Assembly (NCBI GenBank): GCA_001606155.1
Contig: LODT01000021.1
Location: forward strand, 372,001-436,000
Length of the DNA: 64,000 bases
Origin: Tieghemostelium lacteum
Taxonomy: Eukaryota > Evosea > Eumycetozoa > Dictyosteliales > Raperosteliaceae
Direction: 5' to 3'
Within the stretch, counting starts at the first letter, position 1. Each line of letters opens with the position of its first letter. Below the pieces are notes generated by a model. That model worked only from the letters and a program-made list of their open reading frames with translations. It was not told the DNA's origin and made no database searches. The position numbers were made by a program, and so were the translations under genes. Below, one piece after another: positions 10,945 to 22,069 of this stretch.

Positions 10945-12088
10945 ATGGACAATCAAAATAATCTTTTAGACGAGGATGGTTTTGCATTGGTTTTAAAAGG
11001 AAAGAAAAATAAATTATTAAAAAGAAATGAAAAGAATATTAATGAGGTTGTAAAGACCACAGACAGAGATGTTAATAGAAATAATCAAGCTAGAAATAAC
11101 TATTTTAAAAAACAAAATAATATAAATAATAATAATGTATTTCTTCAATCAAATTATCAAGAGGATTCAAATGAAAAAGAAACACCAAAACCAACAATAG
11201 AAAATAAGAAAAAGAAAAATAACAAATTATTTGTTAATCATCAACTAAGCATTGAAGAACAATTAAAGAGACTAAATCAACAACTTTCCGAACAACAAGA
11301 GTTTATGAAAAATACAGAGTTTTTTAAAGTCTCTACAAGTCTTTTCACTAGTAATTCTTGTGATGATCTATTTTCAAATGTACATGATATCATTTGTTAT
11401 GGTATAGGTGACTTTTCACAATCAAAGAAATGTCTTGATCAGTTATCTCTAATAACTGCAATTCGTTCAATTTATAATGTAACTATTATTATAATGTCTC
11501 TCTCTTTCTCTCCCTCACTAAACTTATTGATATTAATAGTTTATCATTTAGATTACAGGATCAGTTTATATATATGATCCCGTAATGAGTGATTTTGAAA
11601 AAAGATTTGTAACCGAGGAATTAGGGTTTAAATTTATAGAACAAAATGAAGAATGTAAAAGAAGTGTTTATTATCCTACTAGTGCTACTAGTGATTCAAA
11701 TGTTAAGAATAACTATTACACATTATTTTACATGCCATTTTGTGGTAGAAAACTTTATGATAATGTTTTGTGGGCAAATTGGAATGTTGATAGTCTAAGT
11801 AGACTTTTGATTATTGGTAACAGTTTTAATGAATACAATGAGGGTTTAGTTCAACCTAGACAATCTGATATACCCTACAGTTACACTAAAAAGGTTTATC
11901 AATTGTATAATGAATATAGACTACCAGATATATATCCGACAAAATATATTTTTCATCAACTTTCAATACACCATTTCAAAAATCACTCACAACAGCTATC
12001 TGAAAAACATAATTTATCACCTTCCTACTTTGACCCTTCCATCAATTTTGAACCTCCAAAATTACAAGATAATAATGCCGAATCTTAA
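10945..12088 (+). CDS. SRR1-family protein
   Basis: Two exons, 10945-11478 and 11552-12088 (intron phase 0, 73 nt), give 356 residues. The SRR1 domain covers about residues 140-290. Its hallmarks are IICYGIGDFSQSKKCLDQLSL (near 148), IYDPVMSDFEKRFVTEELGF just after the intron, and TLFYMPFCGRKLYDNVLWANW followed by LLIIGNSF. The N-terminal 130 residues are Asn/Lys-rich with a coiled-coil-like stretch (SIEEQLKRLNQQLSEQQEF). SRR1 was named from a plant light-signalling and clock gene. Yeast and animal relatives are linked to cytoskeleton and haem-related phenotypes, but the biochemical activity is unknown. The start is ATG 10945; the preceding in-frame TTG is not needed. Confidence 0.9.
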
Positions 12089-12255
12089 TAAATGACCAAT
12101 CACAGCAAATTAAATTAAATAATTAAATAATATTTATAATTAATGAATTTAAATTTGAGAAAATATTTTAATAATAATTTTATTTATTTTTTTTTTTAAT
12201 TTATTAAAAAACGAACGATTTTGTTTTTTTAAAGAAGACATAAAGTAGATAAGAG

Positions 12256-14609
12256 ATGGCTTCAAAGAAATCAATGACCGCTAAAAAGTCAACAAAGAAA
12301 TCACAAGAAAAATCAATAAATGAACTATATGGCAGTGGAGATGTTGATTCATGTGAGTAATGAGGATAAGATGACTACAGATAATAGGTTTCTCTGTATA
12401 TTAACTATAATATTGATTAAATAGTTATGGAGGCTAAAAATAAAATAAGTCTATCATCATATGATGCCAATGCAAAGAAAAAGAGTAAACAAATATCAAA
12501 AGCAGAAAAGAGAAAGAATACAATGAATATAGATGTATCAGATGAAGAGGTTGAAGAGAGATTCAATGGTGATGATGATGATTATGATACACCATTACAA
12601 GACGATAATGATATGAGTGATTTTGAATCAAAAGAAGTTACAAAGAGAAAGAAGAATAAAGATGCAGATTTAAATAACAAGTTATCATGGGGTACTGAAA
12701 AGAGATCTTTCTATACCGGTAAGAAAGTAGATGAAGAGAAAACCTATGAGACTGATGATGAAGAATTTGAAGAAGCTGAAATTAAAGGACTTCAAGAACA
12801 GAGATCTTCTAAAATACAAGAACAGGATTATGATGACCAAGATGATACCTTTAGATCATTGGTCTCCAATAAATTCAAAAGTAAAGATAAATCTTCAACA
12901 AAATCTGCTGATGAAAAACTTTTACATTCTGTAAACAAAGATTTAGATTCAATTAACTTTGGTAATAAGACGTAGGTTTCAATTTTGGTTATTTAAGTAT
13001 AAAATAGTAACATTTAACTAATTTCATCGTTCAAATATAAATATATTAGTGAGGAAATTGAAAAATTAGAAAAGAATATTTCCAATTATACCAAAAAAGA
13101 GAAATTACAATATTTACTATCTGAATCACCTTTATTATTAGAACTATTAGAAGAATTTAAATCAAAAATATCTGAAATCAAAAGCAGTATTTTACCAATT
13201 CTAGAAAAAGTTAAATCCAATAATTTACAAACCTCCAAAGGTATTAGTTTTTTGGAAACCAAATATCGTATGTATTTCAATATTTATATTTATATATAAT
13301 TTTAATATTAATATGATTTTTAAAAAAAATAATTATAATAGATTTATTATTAAGTTATTGTTTAAATATTACATATTTCCTAATGTTGAAATCATCAGGT
13401 GCTTCAGTTAAAGATCATCCAGTTGTTGATCAATTAGTTAGAATAAGAGTCATTTTGGAAAAGATTAAACCACTCGATCATAAATTGAAATATCAAATTG
13501 AAAAATTGTTAAAAACTGCAAATTCTGGTGTGGTTTCTGTGAATAGAGATGATCCTTTGAATTATAAACCAAATCTATCGTCAATGGGTAATGTTGATGA
13601 TGAAGATGATGAAGATAATGTAGATGACAATGGTTTAGACATGGATGATGAAGAATCTTTGCAAGCTAGAGCTGGTGTATATCAAGCTCCTAGACATTAT
13701 GGTTCTAGAGGTGGGTTTATAGATGAAGAGAAATCTCATTCTAAACAAGAAAAGAAAGCAAGAAAGACATTGGAGAGATCAGTTAATTCTTCAATGGCTA
13801 AATTCATTGAAGAGGAGTACGATGACAAACCAGAGGAAATTGATGACTATGAAGATCGTACTGTAATTCCTGGTAAAACATTACGTAAAGGTGACAATGA
13901 CAAACAAAGTGAGATTCAAAACTACGAAGAAGCAAATTTCACTCGTATTCAATTGTCTAAAGCTGATAAGAAGAAGTTGAAGGAACAACAGAGAAATAAG
14001 AATAGATTGGACGATGGTTTGGATAGTTTGGTTGATTTTAATGATTTGTCAGGTCTTGTCGATAAGGATAGTGATAAACAGTCAAAAGAAGATCAAGAGT
14101 ACCTAAAACAAAAGAGAATGCAAACCATACAAAATATCTCTTCGAAAGGTGACAAGAAGAGAAAGTCACAGGATATTGAAGATATTCTCGACAGTAACAG
14201 CAATGTAAAGAAATATAAACAACAAAATATCAGAGATGAGGAAATTGATTCTGACAATGAAGGTTCGGATGATGACATTTCATCCTTTAGAGAACCTGAA
14301 TACAATGGTCAATTTAAAACCAAAGAACAAATGGAACAAGATAAACTTAATAACCGTTATCTCAATGACTCTATTCAAAATGGTTCAAAGAGAAAGATTA
14401 ACAAACAGATTGACAAAAACAGAGGTGAACTACATAGACAGAGAAATAAAGAAAACAGTACCCCACATCTAAGAAATAGAAATAGATATGAAAAAGCATT
14501 GAAAAAGAGACACAACCAAATTCAAAATGTCGAAAGAAAAGATTCCTCTTACACTGGTACCAAATCCATTAATACTTCAACTATTAAATCACAACATTAT
14601 CTAAATTAA
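12256..14609 (+). CDS. utp3: UTP3/SAS10, small-subunit processome component
   Basis: Four exons, 12256-12352, 12425-12971, 13050-13267 and 13342-14609, give 709 residues. UTP3 (SAS10) acts in the nucleolus in the U3 snoRNP-containing SSU processome during early 18S rRNA processing. The N-terminus is Lys-rich and then acidic. The Sas10/Utp3/C1D domain spans about residues 215-320 across exons 3 and 4 (LLLELLEEFKSKISEIK, then YHLLLSYCLNITYFLMLKSSG and HPVVDQLVRIR). The conserved basic Sas10 C-terminal domain is about 635-709 (KNRGELHRQRNKE, RYEKALKKRHNQ, YTGTKSINTSTIKS). The exon joins rebuild the expected domain without gaps, which supports the gene model. Confidence 0.93.
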
Positions 14610-15013
14610 AAATAAAATTTATAAGATTCATTTCAATACTCCCAATAAAATACATTTTTCATATTGCATAATCCTTCCCAATGAAATTTTATATGAAAAA
14701 CACGTTTTGATGCAATGTTTTATCAAAAAAAGGTCCTAAATTTTTTTATACAGATTTTTTTTCAATAAAAACTGTTCATTGAAATAAAGTTTCTATTTCA
14801 CAATATTGTTTAATTTTATTATTTTCATATTATTGTTATTATTTGTGATTAATCATATCCATCAATCTATTTTTAATTTATTAACTTTTTTTTTTTAATT
14901 TTGGTATTTTATAATATCACCTTTAAAAAAAGAGTACAGTTGTATAGTTTAAACACCCCAATTAGTTAGTTTTGTAGAAGTAATATATATATATATACAT
15001 AGAAGAATAAAAA
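14610..15013. other. Intergenic spacer, nothing recognised
   Basis: AT-rich DNA with T runs. It holds the 3' region of the UTP3 gene and the promoter of the DCN1-like gene. No RNA gene or hidden ORF recognised. Confidence 0.6.
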
Positions 15014-16238
15014 ATGGGTAATACACCATCAAAAAAAGAGAAACCAGTAGAGAATAATACAAAACCAAAGAAACCAGGTATGTATTTAAATCAAACTGCA
15101 TTGCAATAGATTATAGTTTAGTCCAAATGTTGTATTGTAGCATTAAATCTAGTAAACAAAAGAGAATACAGTGAAATTAACATTTATTTTAAATAAAATT
15201 TTGAGAAGAAGTAACCAAAACACCAGTTTCAGTGGATGCATCAAATTCAGCTAATAACACTAGTAGTAACCAATCACCAATAACAAATAAACCAAATGTA
15301 ACTACAAATAATAGTGGTAATAGTGGAAGTGGTAGTAATTCATCCAATTCCACATCTAACCAATCTACCTCAACATCTAATCACACATCAACTAGTGGTA
15401 CTAAACCAGATACCTCTAGTAACACTAGTAAAAATACCTCAAATTCCAAATCAACTGTAATTATCATTTAGTATTTTTATTGAAAGTTGAAAGAAAATAG
15501 AACACTTTCTAACATTTCTATATATATAAAATACACAAACACACATATATTAATATACAGGAATCAGATAAATCAAAGAGATTAGAGGAATTTTATGAAA
15601 AATACAGAGATCCTGAAGATCCAAGTGTAATTGGACCAGATGGTATTATTAAACTTTGTGGAGATTTAAATGTTCAACCAGAGGACATTGTTGTATTAGT
15701 ATTAGCATGGCGTCTAAATGCCAAGAAGATGGGTTACTTTACCAAAAAAGAATTTATAGATGGTCTCTCAAAGATTGGTGTTGATTCTCTACAGAAACTG
15801 CAATCACATCTTCCACAATTTCAAAAGGACCTAGATGACAACAATAATTTTAAAGATATATATAGATTTAGTTTTATTTATGCTAAAGAAAATGAACAAA
15901 CAAAGACTTTGGATCTTGAAAGTAGTTGTGGTATGTTGGATTTAGTTTTAGGTAACAGATACCCTCATACTCAAAAACTACAAGAATTTTTAAAAACAGT
16001 ATGTATATCTCTAGTATTCATCTATTAGATTAGTTACTTGTTAGGGTCAATGAATACTAATATACCTTAAATTATGTAAATTTAGCAAAAAAGTTATAGA
16101 GTTTTAAATATGGATCAATGGCTTTCAATTCTCGAATTTTCAAAAGTTATCAATGCAGATTGTTCCAATTATGATGCTGATGGTGCTTGGCCAGTTTTAT
16201 TGGATGAATATTCAGCCTATGTAACATCAAGCAAATAA
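15014..16238 (+). CDS. DCN1-like protein (cullin neddylation E3), putative N-myristoylated form
   Basis: Four exons, 15014-15077, 15206-15456, 15561-15998 and 16086-16238, give 301 residues. The C-terminal 195 residues form the potentiating-neddylation (PONY) domain: [56 protein letters not shown] and finally [34 protein letters not shown]. This family binds cullins and the NEDD8 E2 and promotes cullin neddylation. The N-terminus [10 protein letters not shown] has Gly2, a small residue at position 6 and then Lys. That fits an N-myristoylation signal, as in human DCUN1D3. A Ser/Thr/Asn-rich linker of about 80 residues separates the two parts. Membrane targeting is inferred. The second acceptor (TTGAG at 15201-15205) is less canonical, so the linker start is slightly uncertain. 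Confidence 0.9.
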
Positions 16239-16775
16239 AGTGGAAAAGAGAAAGAGTAAATCAATCACTTATAAACCCACACTAATCAACAACTTTCAAA
16301 AAAAAAACAACAAAATAACTATATAACTTAACTAATAACATCTCAAAATATAATTGTATTTATTACTTCTCTCTTCCAAATTAACCTTACCCACTCACAA
16401 TCTTTTACACAAAATATTAATATGTTGTCAATTAATATATTTTTAAAAATAAATGCAGATGATTCATTTTATAATAACAACCACACCTCACACAATTAAT
16501 TTATTAAACTTAAAACTTATTTTTTAAAAAAAAGATAAATAGAAATTTCCCTCTTGACCTGGTAATTATAATTTAACACTTTTAGAAAAATCTCAGAGTG
16601 ATTTGGTTTTTTTTTTTTTTGTCCCAATCAAATATCAATTACGTTTTTTTTTTGTTATTTCTTAAATTTAATTTAAATCTATTCATTACAGTACATTGGA
16701 TTTGAGAGAACTTTACAATTGTACAATTACATTTGGAAATAGTAGAAATATAGCAAAAATAACACCAGAATAATC
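16239..16775. other. Intergenic spacer, nothing recognised
   Basis: AT-rich DNA with T runs near 16607-16620 and 16643-16652. No coding or RNA signal recognised. Confidence 0.6.
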
Positions 16776-17747
16776 ATGATTCACAAATTAGGATATTATA
16801 AAACCACCAATTGGTATACTAGAAAGCATTTAATTGATTGGCTCACATGTTTAGGAATATTTGTAACAGAACAAATCCTAACCAACTTTGTTATCAATCC
16901 ATATAAGAGATATGAACCTGATGGTTCTGAATTTCAATTAGCACTCTACCCACTACTTGATGATATTGTACCTACTTGGTTACTCTTAACCATTGGGTTA
17001 CTGTTACCAACTTGTGTATTTGTTTCTTATTATATCTATTATCGTAATTCACATGATTTACATCATGCTCTATTGGGTCTATTTGAAGTATGTATAATAA
17101 AAGTCTCTTCATATTTGGCCTTAACTAACTTTACTATTATTCACGTGGTAGACATTTACATTTACCATGTTATTTACAGATTTTCTAAAGATTACAGCTG
17201 GACGTTATAGACCAGATTATCAATCAAGACTATCAACTCATAATGCATCAATTATTAGGGATGGTAGATTATCATTCCCAAGTGGACACTCATCATTATC
17301 ATTTTCAACTATGGCATTCCTTTCATTGTATCTTTGTGGAAAATTAAAGATTTTCAGAAAAGATGGTGGTGCAGTTTGGAAAGTTTTAGTTGTATTAGCA
17401 CCTTATGCAATCTCATCCACAATTGCAATCTCAAGAACCATTGATTATCATCACGATTTTTCAGATGTATGTACATCATATTACACTATCATCCAATCTC
17501 TCAAATAACTCAATTTTCATATATATTAATCATATTATAATTTTAGATTTTAGGAGGATCATTCATTGGACTTGCAATGGGGGTATTTATATATTTTATG
17601 AATTTTAATTCATTATTCTCCAAAGAATGCAGTTTACCAAAGAATAGAATTCATCCAAACTATGCTAAAGATATTTTGACAAGTGATGGATTATTGTATC
17701 CAGAGAGAGATACCTACACTTCATTATCAATTTCATCTGCCTATTAA
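16776..17747 (+). CDS. Lipid phosphate phosphatase (PAP2 superfamily membrane protein)
   Basis: Three exons, 16776-17087, 17152-17466 and 17547-17747, give 275 residues. LPP enzymes remove the phosphate from phosphatidic acid, lyso-lipid or diacylglycerol pyrophosphate at a membrane surface. The three PAP2 motifs are present: motif 1 KITAGRYRPDY (Lys117, Arg124-Pro125), motif 2 PSGHSS (about 147-152) and motif 3 SRTIDYHHDFSD, interrupted by intron 2 just before ILGGSFIGLAMG. About six membrane segments are visible (for example GLLLPTCVFVSYYIYY). The intron 1 acceptor at 17150-17151 is set by continuity of the motif-1 region (TFTFTMLFTDFLK). Substrate cannot be read from sequence. Confidence 0.92.
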
Positions 17748-18241
17748 TCATCTAACTGACTATTACTAATACGATAAAAAACCAATTGTTTTTTTTAATA
17801 ATAATAATTTACCATTACAATATCCAACTCCCCCTAAAGACTATATCAATACCTATAATATTACCATTTTCTAAATGTTTATAGAAAATGATTTCGAATA
17901 AAAATGTAAAGTTTCAATGTTTTTTCACTTAAACTTCATGTTCACCCACTTTCTAATATAAATACATAAAAAAACCAAATTGAACTATTCTTAACTATTA
18001 CTAAAAGTACAATTAATTTTTAATTTAAAATCTCTTGTTTTAAATCCTGTGAAGAGGATGGATAGAAGGGGTTTGTGTTTGTACAATTTTTTTATAAATA
18101 AGGAAGATGGGATAAGAGAAGAGGAAATATAAGAAAGGGAATGAAGGGGAAAAAGGAAGAGAAGGGGAACAGGTGTTGATTATTCCAACTTTGATCTATA
18201 GGAAGAGGAAATTTATTTGAGATGCCTTATGCTGAAGTAGT
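17748..18241. other. Convergent intergenic region, nothing recognised
   Basis: The region lies between the stops of the lipid phosphatase (+) and the copper chaperone (-). It holds A/T runs and a purine-rich stretch at about 18105-18170 on the plus strand (GA-rich). No gene recognised. Confidence 0.55.
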
Positions 18242-18591
18242 TTAGGCAGCAATGGATGATTTTTTACCAGTCTTTTGAATATTCTTTAGAATATCTTCGG
18301 CAGAGAGAGTAGCACTATCACAAGATACCTTTTTACCTTCCAAATCAATATTGATATTGGATACACCCTCTATTAAATAAACAAAAAAGAATGAGTTAAT
18401 TGGTTAGTAAAAGTTGATTAGATCTATTAAAGAAATAACAAAATCATACCTAGTTTAGATAAAACTGCATTAACTGCTTTGGAACATCCTCCGCAAGTCA
18501 TTTCTACATTAAAAGTATACTAAAGATTTGTTAGTAGATGTTTAGATATTTTAGAAATCTGAATATTCAAACAGATAATTACATTTGTCAT
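18242..18591 (-). CDS. atx1: ATX1-type copper chaperone, 68 aa
   Basis: Three tiny exons on the minus strand, 18583-18591, 18450-18519 and 18242-18369, encode a single heavy-metal-associated (HMA) domain of 68 residues. ATX1 proteins carry Cu(I) in the cytosol to P-type copper ATPases. The metal site is MTCGGC, residues 10-15. The rest of the ferredoxin-like fold is clear: AVNAVLSKLEGVSNINIDLEGKKVSCDS and then AEDILKNIQKTGKK. The first exon has only three codons (Met-Thr-Asn). The joins use TAG acceptors and GTAATT and GTATGA donors, and restore the conserved KLEGV. The gene is divergent from MO25 with about 560 nt between the starts. Confidence 0.92.
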
Positions 18592-19154
18592 TTTGTGTTG
18601 ATTTTAGTTGTTGTAAAGTTTTTTGAAAATGAAAAAAAAAAAAAAAAAAATCAAATTTACATTAAGAATAAACCAGAGAACTTCCCTCTAGAACACGTCA
18701 ATATATAAATAAGTTTGCTTTAACCAAAAGTACATGTGATGATTACGTATTCAAAATCATCTATTTCAAATTTCCTTTGGACTTTCGCTGAAATCAACCC
18801 AAATCAAACTCTATTTATTTTTACATATAAATCTCAGTTGTTTTGGCAATGATCTTCTTTCCGAAACTATACCCACAAATTGTTTCAAAAACAATCAACG
18901 TTGTTTATTTTATATAATTTAATCAAAATAATTTTTTTTCAAATATGATAAAGATAGATTATTTGAATTTTAAACCAGGTTAAAAATATCTATTTTTATT
19001 GAATGTAATTTGGTTATATTCGTTCTTCTGGATTATATACATGTAATTGAAATTAATATAATTATATATAATAAATTTTAAAAAAATTTTTTTTTTTTTT
19101 TTTAGTTTTATTGTGTTTTTTCAAAAAGAGTCTTCTTCAGGGAATATAAATAGA
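18592..19154. other. Divergent promoter region between the copper chaperone and MO25 genes
   Basis: AT-rich, with long A and T runs at about 18631-18650 and 19081-19104. These are typical of dictyostelid promoters. No gene recognised. Confidence 0.55.
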
Positions 19155-20733
19155 ATGAATATATTTTTTAATAAGAAGCAAAAGACTCCTCAGGATTTGG
19201 TCAAATCAGTCAAAGAGAGCATTATCTCTATGGATAAATCTGGACCAAATTCAAAAACTACAGAAAAAGTAAATATCACAGTGAACTACAACAACAAAAG
19301 AGTGAGACAGAACGAGAAAGAGTTCTGTAAAACGAGAGACTGTGTTACTTTATTCAAAAATACCATGTATATCGAATACCTCTAAATTGATAACACATAA
19401 ATCATATAAATAGTACCTGATGAAGGTCAAATATAACTACTCAAATAATTGATGGTATTGGGAAAAGAAATCTCACTGCTCGCTTAAAATAGCGAAAATG
19501 AAGCAGAAAAACACAGTTTATATGGAATATTCTCACTCTTTTGTTAATAGTATTGAGAATGGATATACACTAACACTAACATCTGATATACTTGTATACA
19601 TTTCTTTTTATAAAAAAAATTAAAAGGCATCAGAGGAAATTTCAAAATGTTTATTAGAAATGAAAAGAATATTATATGGGGATTCTGAACATGAACCCAA
19701 TCAAGAGAGTGCAGGTGTTTTAGCTGCGGAAGTTTGCGCTCAGGATTTATTACCACTCATTATTAAAGACCTCGCCAAATTGGAATTTGAGGCCAAAAAG
19801 GATTTTGCCCAGATTTTTAATATACTGTTAAGATTGAAATCTGGTACCCGTCAAACAACAGTCGAATATATAGCAAAGAATACTGATATTTTAGATTCAT
19901 TAGTTAAAGGGTAAGGAGCAATAGTAGTGGTAGATGATCACATGTGATGTTGTATATACTAACTTTTGGAACCCAATTTTAGATATGAACAACAAGATAT
20001 AGCACTAAATTGTGGTACAATGTTAAGAGAATGTATTAAGCATGAGAATTTAGCAAAAGCTCTGATTTATTCTCCAAATTTCTGGGAATTCTTTGAATTT
20101 GTAGAGGTATCCAATTTTGATGTTGCATCTGATACTTTTGCTACATTTAAAGAGCTATTAACAAAACACAAGGCTCTATCTACTGACTTTTTAGAAAAGA
20201 ATTATGATCAGGTTTTTGAAAGATATACCATTCTATTGAATTCTCAAAACTATGTAACTAGAAGACAATCTATAAAAGTAGGTGTTATATAGATTAAGAA
20301 ACAGTAATAGGGTTTTAACATATTATATAGTTACTAGGTGAATTATTATTAGATCGTTCCAATTTTAATATAATGACTAAATATATTAGTTCAGCTGCAA
20401 ATTTGAAGTTAATGATGAATTTACTAAGAGATAAATCCAAGAGTATTCAATATGAAGCTTTTCATGTATTCAAAGTATTTGTAGCCAATCCAAACAAAAC
20501 AAAACCAATCTTGGAGATTTTAACTAAAAACAAAGAAAAACTGATTATTTTCTTGTCCCAATTCCATAATGATAAAGGTAATGTATTGTTATAAAGGATA
20601 ATAGTAATTATGATAGCAATTTCGGCATAATAATAACATTAATCTTTTTTTTCAAATTATTGTAGAAGAGGATCAATTCAATGATGAAAAAACATTTTTA
20701 GTAAAACAAATTCAAGCTATACAATCTGAATAA
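19155..20733 (+). CDS. mo25: MO25/CAB39 scaffold protein
   Basis: Five exons, 19155-19268, 19627-19910, 19983-20277, 20331-20577 and 20666-20733, give 335 residues, the usual MO25 length. MO25 is an armadillo-like scaffold that activates STE20-family kinases and, with STRAD, the kinase LKB1. Recognisable family stretches are [19 protein letters not shown] at the start, [40 protein letters not shown] and [18 protein letters not shown]. The start is ATG 19155, which matches the family start; an upstream in-frame GTG is not used. Intron 1 is 358 nt, several times longer than its neighbours, and holds nested stem structures listed separately. Confidence 0.95.
19277..19513 (+). ncRNA. Possible structured RNA inside MO25 intron 1
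   Basis: Within this unusually long intron there are nested complementary segments. CACAGT (19277-19282) pairs with ACTGTG (19339-19344). Inside it ACAGAAC (19307-19313) pairs with GTTCTGT (19322-19328). A second hairpin uses CTGC and TCGC (19476-19483) against GCGA (19492-19495) and GCAG (19503-19506), and is followed after a few bases by ACA (19511-19513). Hairpin, hinge, hairpin, ACA is the layout of H/ACA snoRNAs, which are often intronic. The hinge here is long and no target was identified, so this is only a candidate. Confidence 0.25.
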
Positions 20734-22069
20734 CTTTTAAATCAACGTAACCTTTTTTTTTTCTATAGTATACCTCTTCAAAACCGCCATCTTCTAAAGC
20801 AATTGTCAATAATTATCATAAAAATCAACAAGAAACAAAAAAAAAGAAATAATAACGTGAATTAACATTATTTTTCATATGTATTTGATACCAACAGCAA
20901 ACAACAAATAAAACAAATATTTATAATATTTAAAAAAAGAATTTTATAAATATTTATAATCTTTTAACTTAAAATGTTTTCTTTATTTTAATAAAAATAG
21001 TAACCATTAAAACAATTAAAACAAATACAAGTAAATTGAATAACAAAAAAGAAAAGACTAATGTGATTATAAATTAATTTGAATTATTATTTTTATTTAT
21101 TTTAATTTTAAATTTATATTTTAATACCTATTATAATAATGAGATTAATATTAATAAGATAATTCAATAATTTGAATGAATATTGATTATAGTGACAAAG
21201 ATGATCAGCGATTTTGGCTTAAAAAAAAGTGTACATCTATTTTTCTCAATCACAGTCGAATAGGACGGGGAAAGATAATCATCATTAAATCTTTAATCAG
21301 CTATAATCAAATGAATGTTATAAATAACTTACAATTTAGAATTAAAATCAATGAGTCTATGATAGTATAATCAAAAAAAAAGAATCACATAGTTAGTACA
21401 AGAGAATATTTAAATATTAAATATTCTAGAGAGTAAAACAGAATCATGCCTAATATCCCGGTCAAGAGAATTAGTGAGGTATCTGCAATACTGATAAGAG
21501 TGGTGCAAGATCAAATGATCGTAATCATGAAATCCTCTCTAGAGCTGTTAGGTTTCGTTTTTCATATTTCACTTACAATAATAAATAATATAAATAAAAA
21601 AAAAAAAAAAATTTTGTTTTAACTCTCGTCGTTTTTTACGAATCAGTAAAAATCAAACAAACAAACAATTTACACAATATGAATTACACATTTGTTAGTT
21701 TATAATTTATAATTTTTACCTAAATATTTAAAAAAAACCAAATTTAATAAAAGAAATTTGTTGATAATATTTATTAATGTTTAATGCAAAGATCTAATTA
21801 TAATAAATTATAAAGAATCTGTTATTTTTAATAGTTAAAACATATATTTAACTAATGCAATTTATTTGAATAACTACTGTATATTGTTACATTATTTATT
21901 ATTATATTAAGTGATTAATCAGTTTTATAAGATACTTTATTTTTTTTTTTTTTTTTTTTTTAATTTTCAATTCACCCATTCATCCATTTTTTATATCGAT
22001 TATAAGTTTTTATTATAATCAGCAATCTATTTATATCATTCATATTTGTATTTTTATTTTTGTAAAATT
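20734..22069. other. Long AT-rich intergenic region with one possible structured patch
   Basis: About 1.3 kb between MO25 and the LRR phosphatase. Mostly A/T runs. A 64-codon open frame near 21176-21370 has no recognisable feature. The stretch 21403-21545 is less AT-rich and contains several pairing segments, listed separately. Confidence 0.55.
21425..21543. other. Structured, GC-richer patch closed by a 9-bp stem
   Basis: TCTAGAGAG (21425-21433) is perfectly complementary to CTCTCTAGA (21535-21543). Between them is ATGAT-CGTA-ATCAT (21515-21528), a small hairpin. Just upstream and overlapping is a 10-bp hairpin, 21403-21412 with 21418-21427. The interior is clearly less AT-rich than the flanks. 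This could be a small non-coding RNA gene, but I recognise no known RNA class (not U1-U6, SRP or RNase P by their conserved motifs). Confidence 0.25.

Noticed and set aside
15232-15471. Separate Ser/Thr/Asn-rich small gene
   Set aside because: It starts with GTG and is the linker exon of the DCN1-like gene once splice sites are applied.
21176-21370. 64-codon open frame between MO25 and the LRR phosphatase
   Set aside because: No domain, no splice partners and random-like composition.
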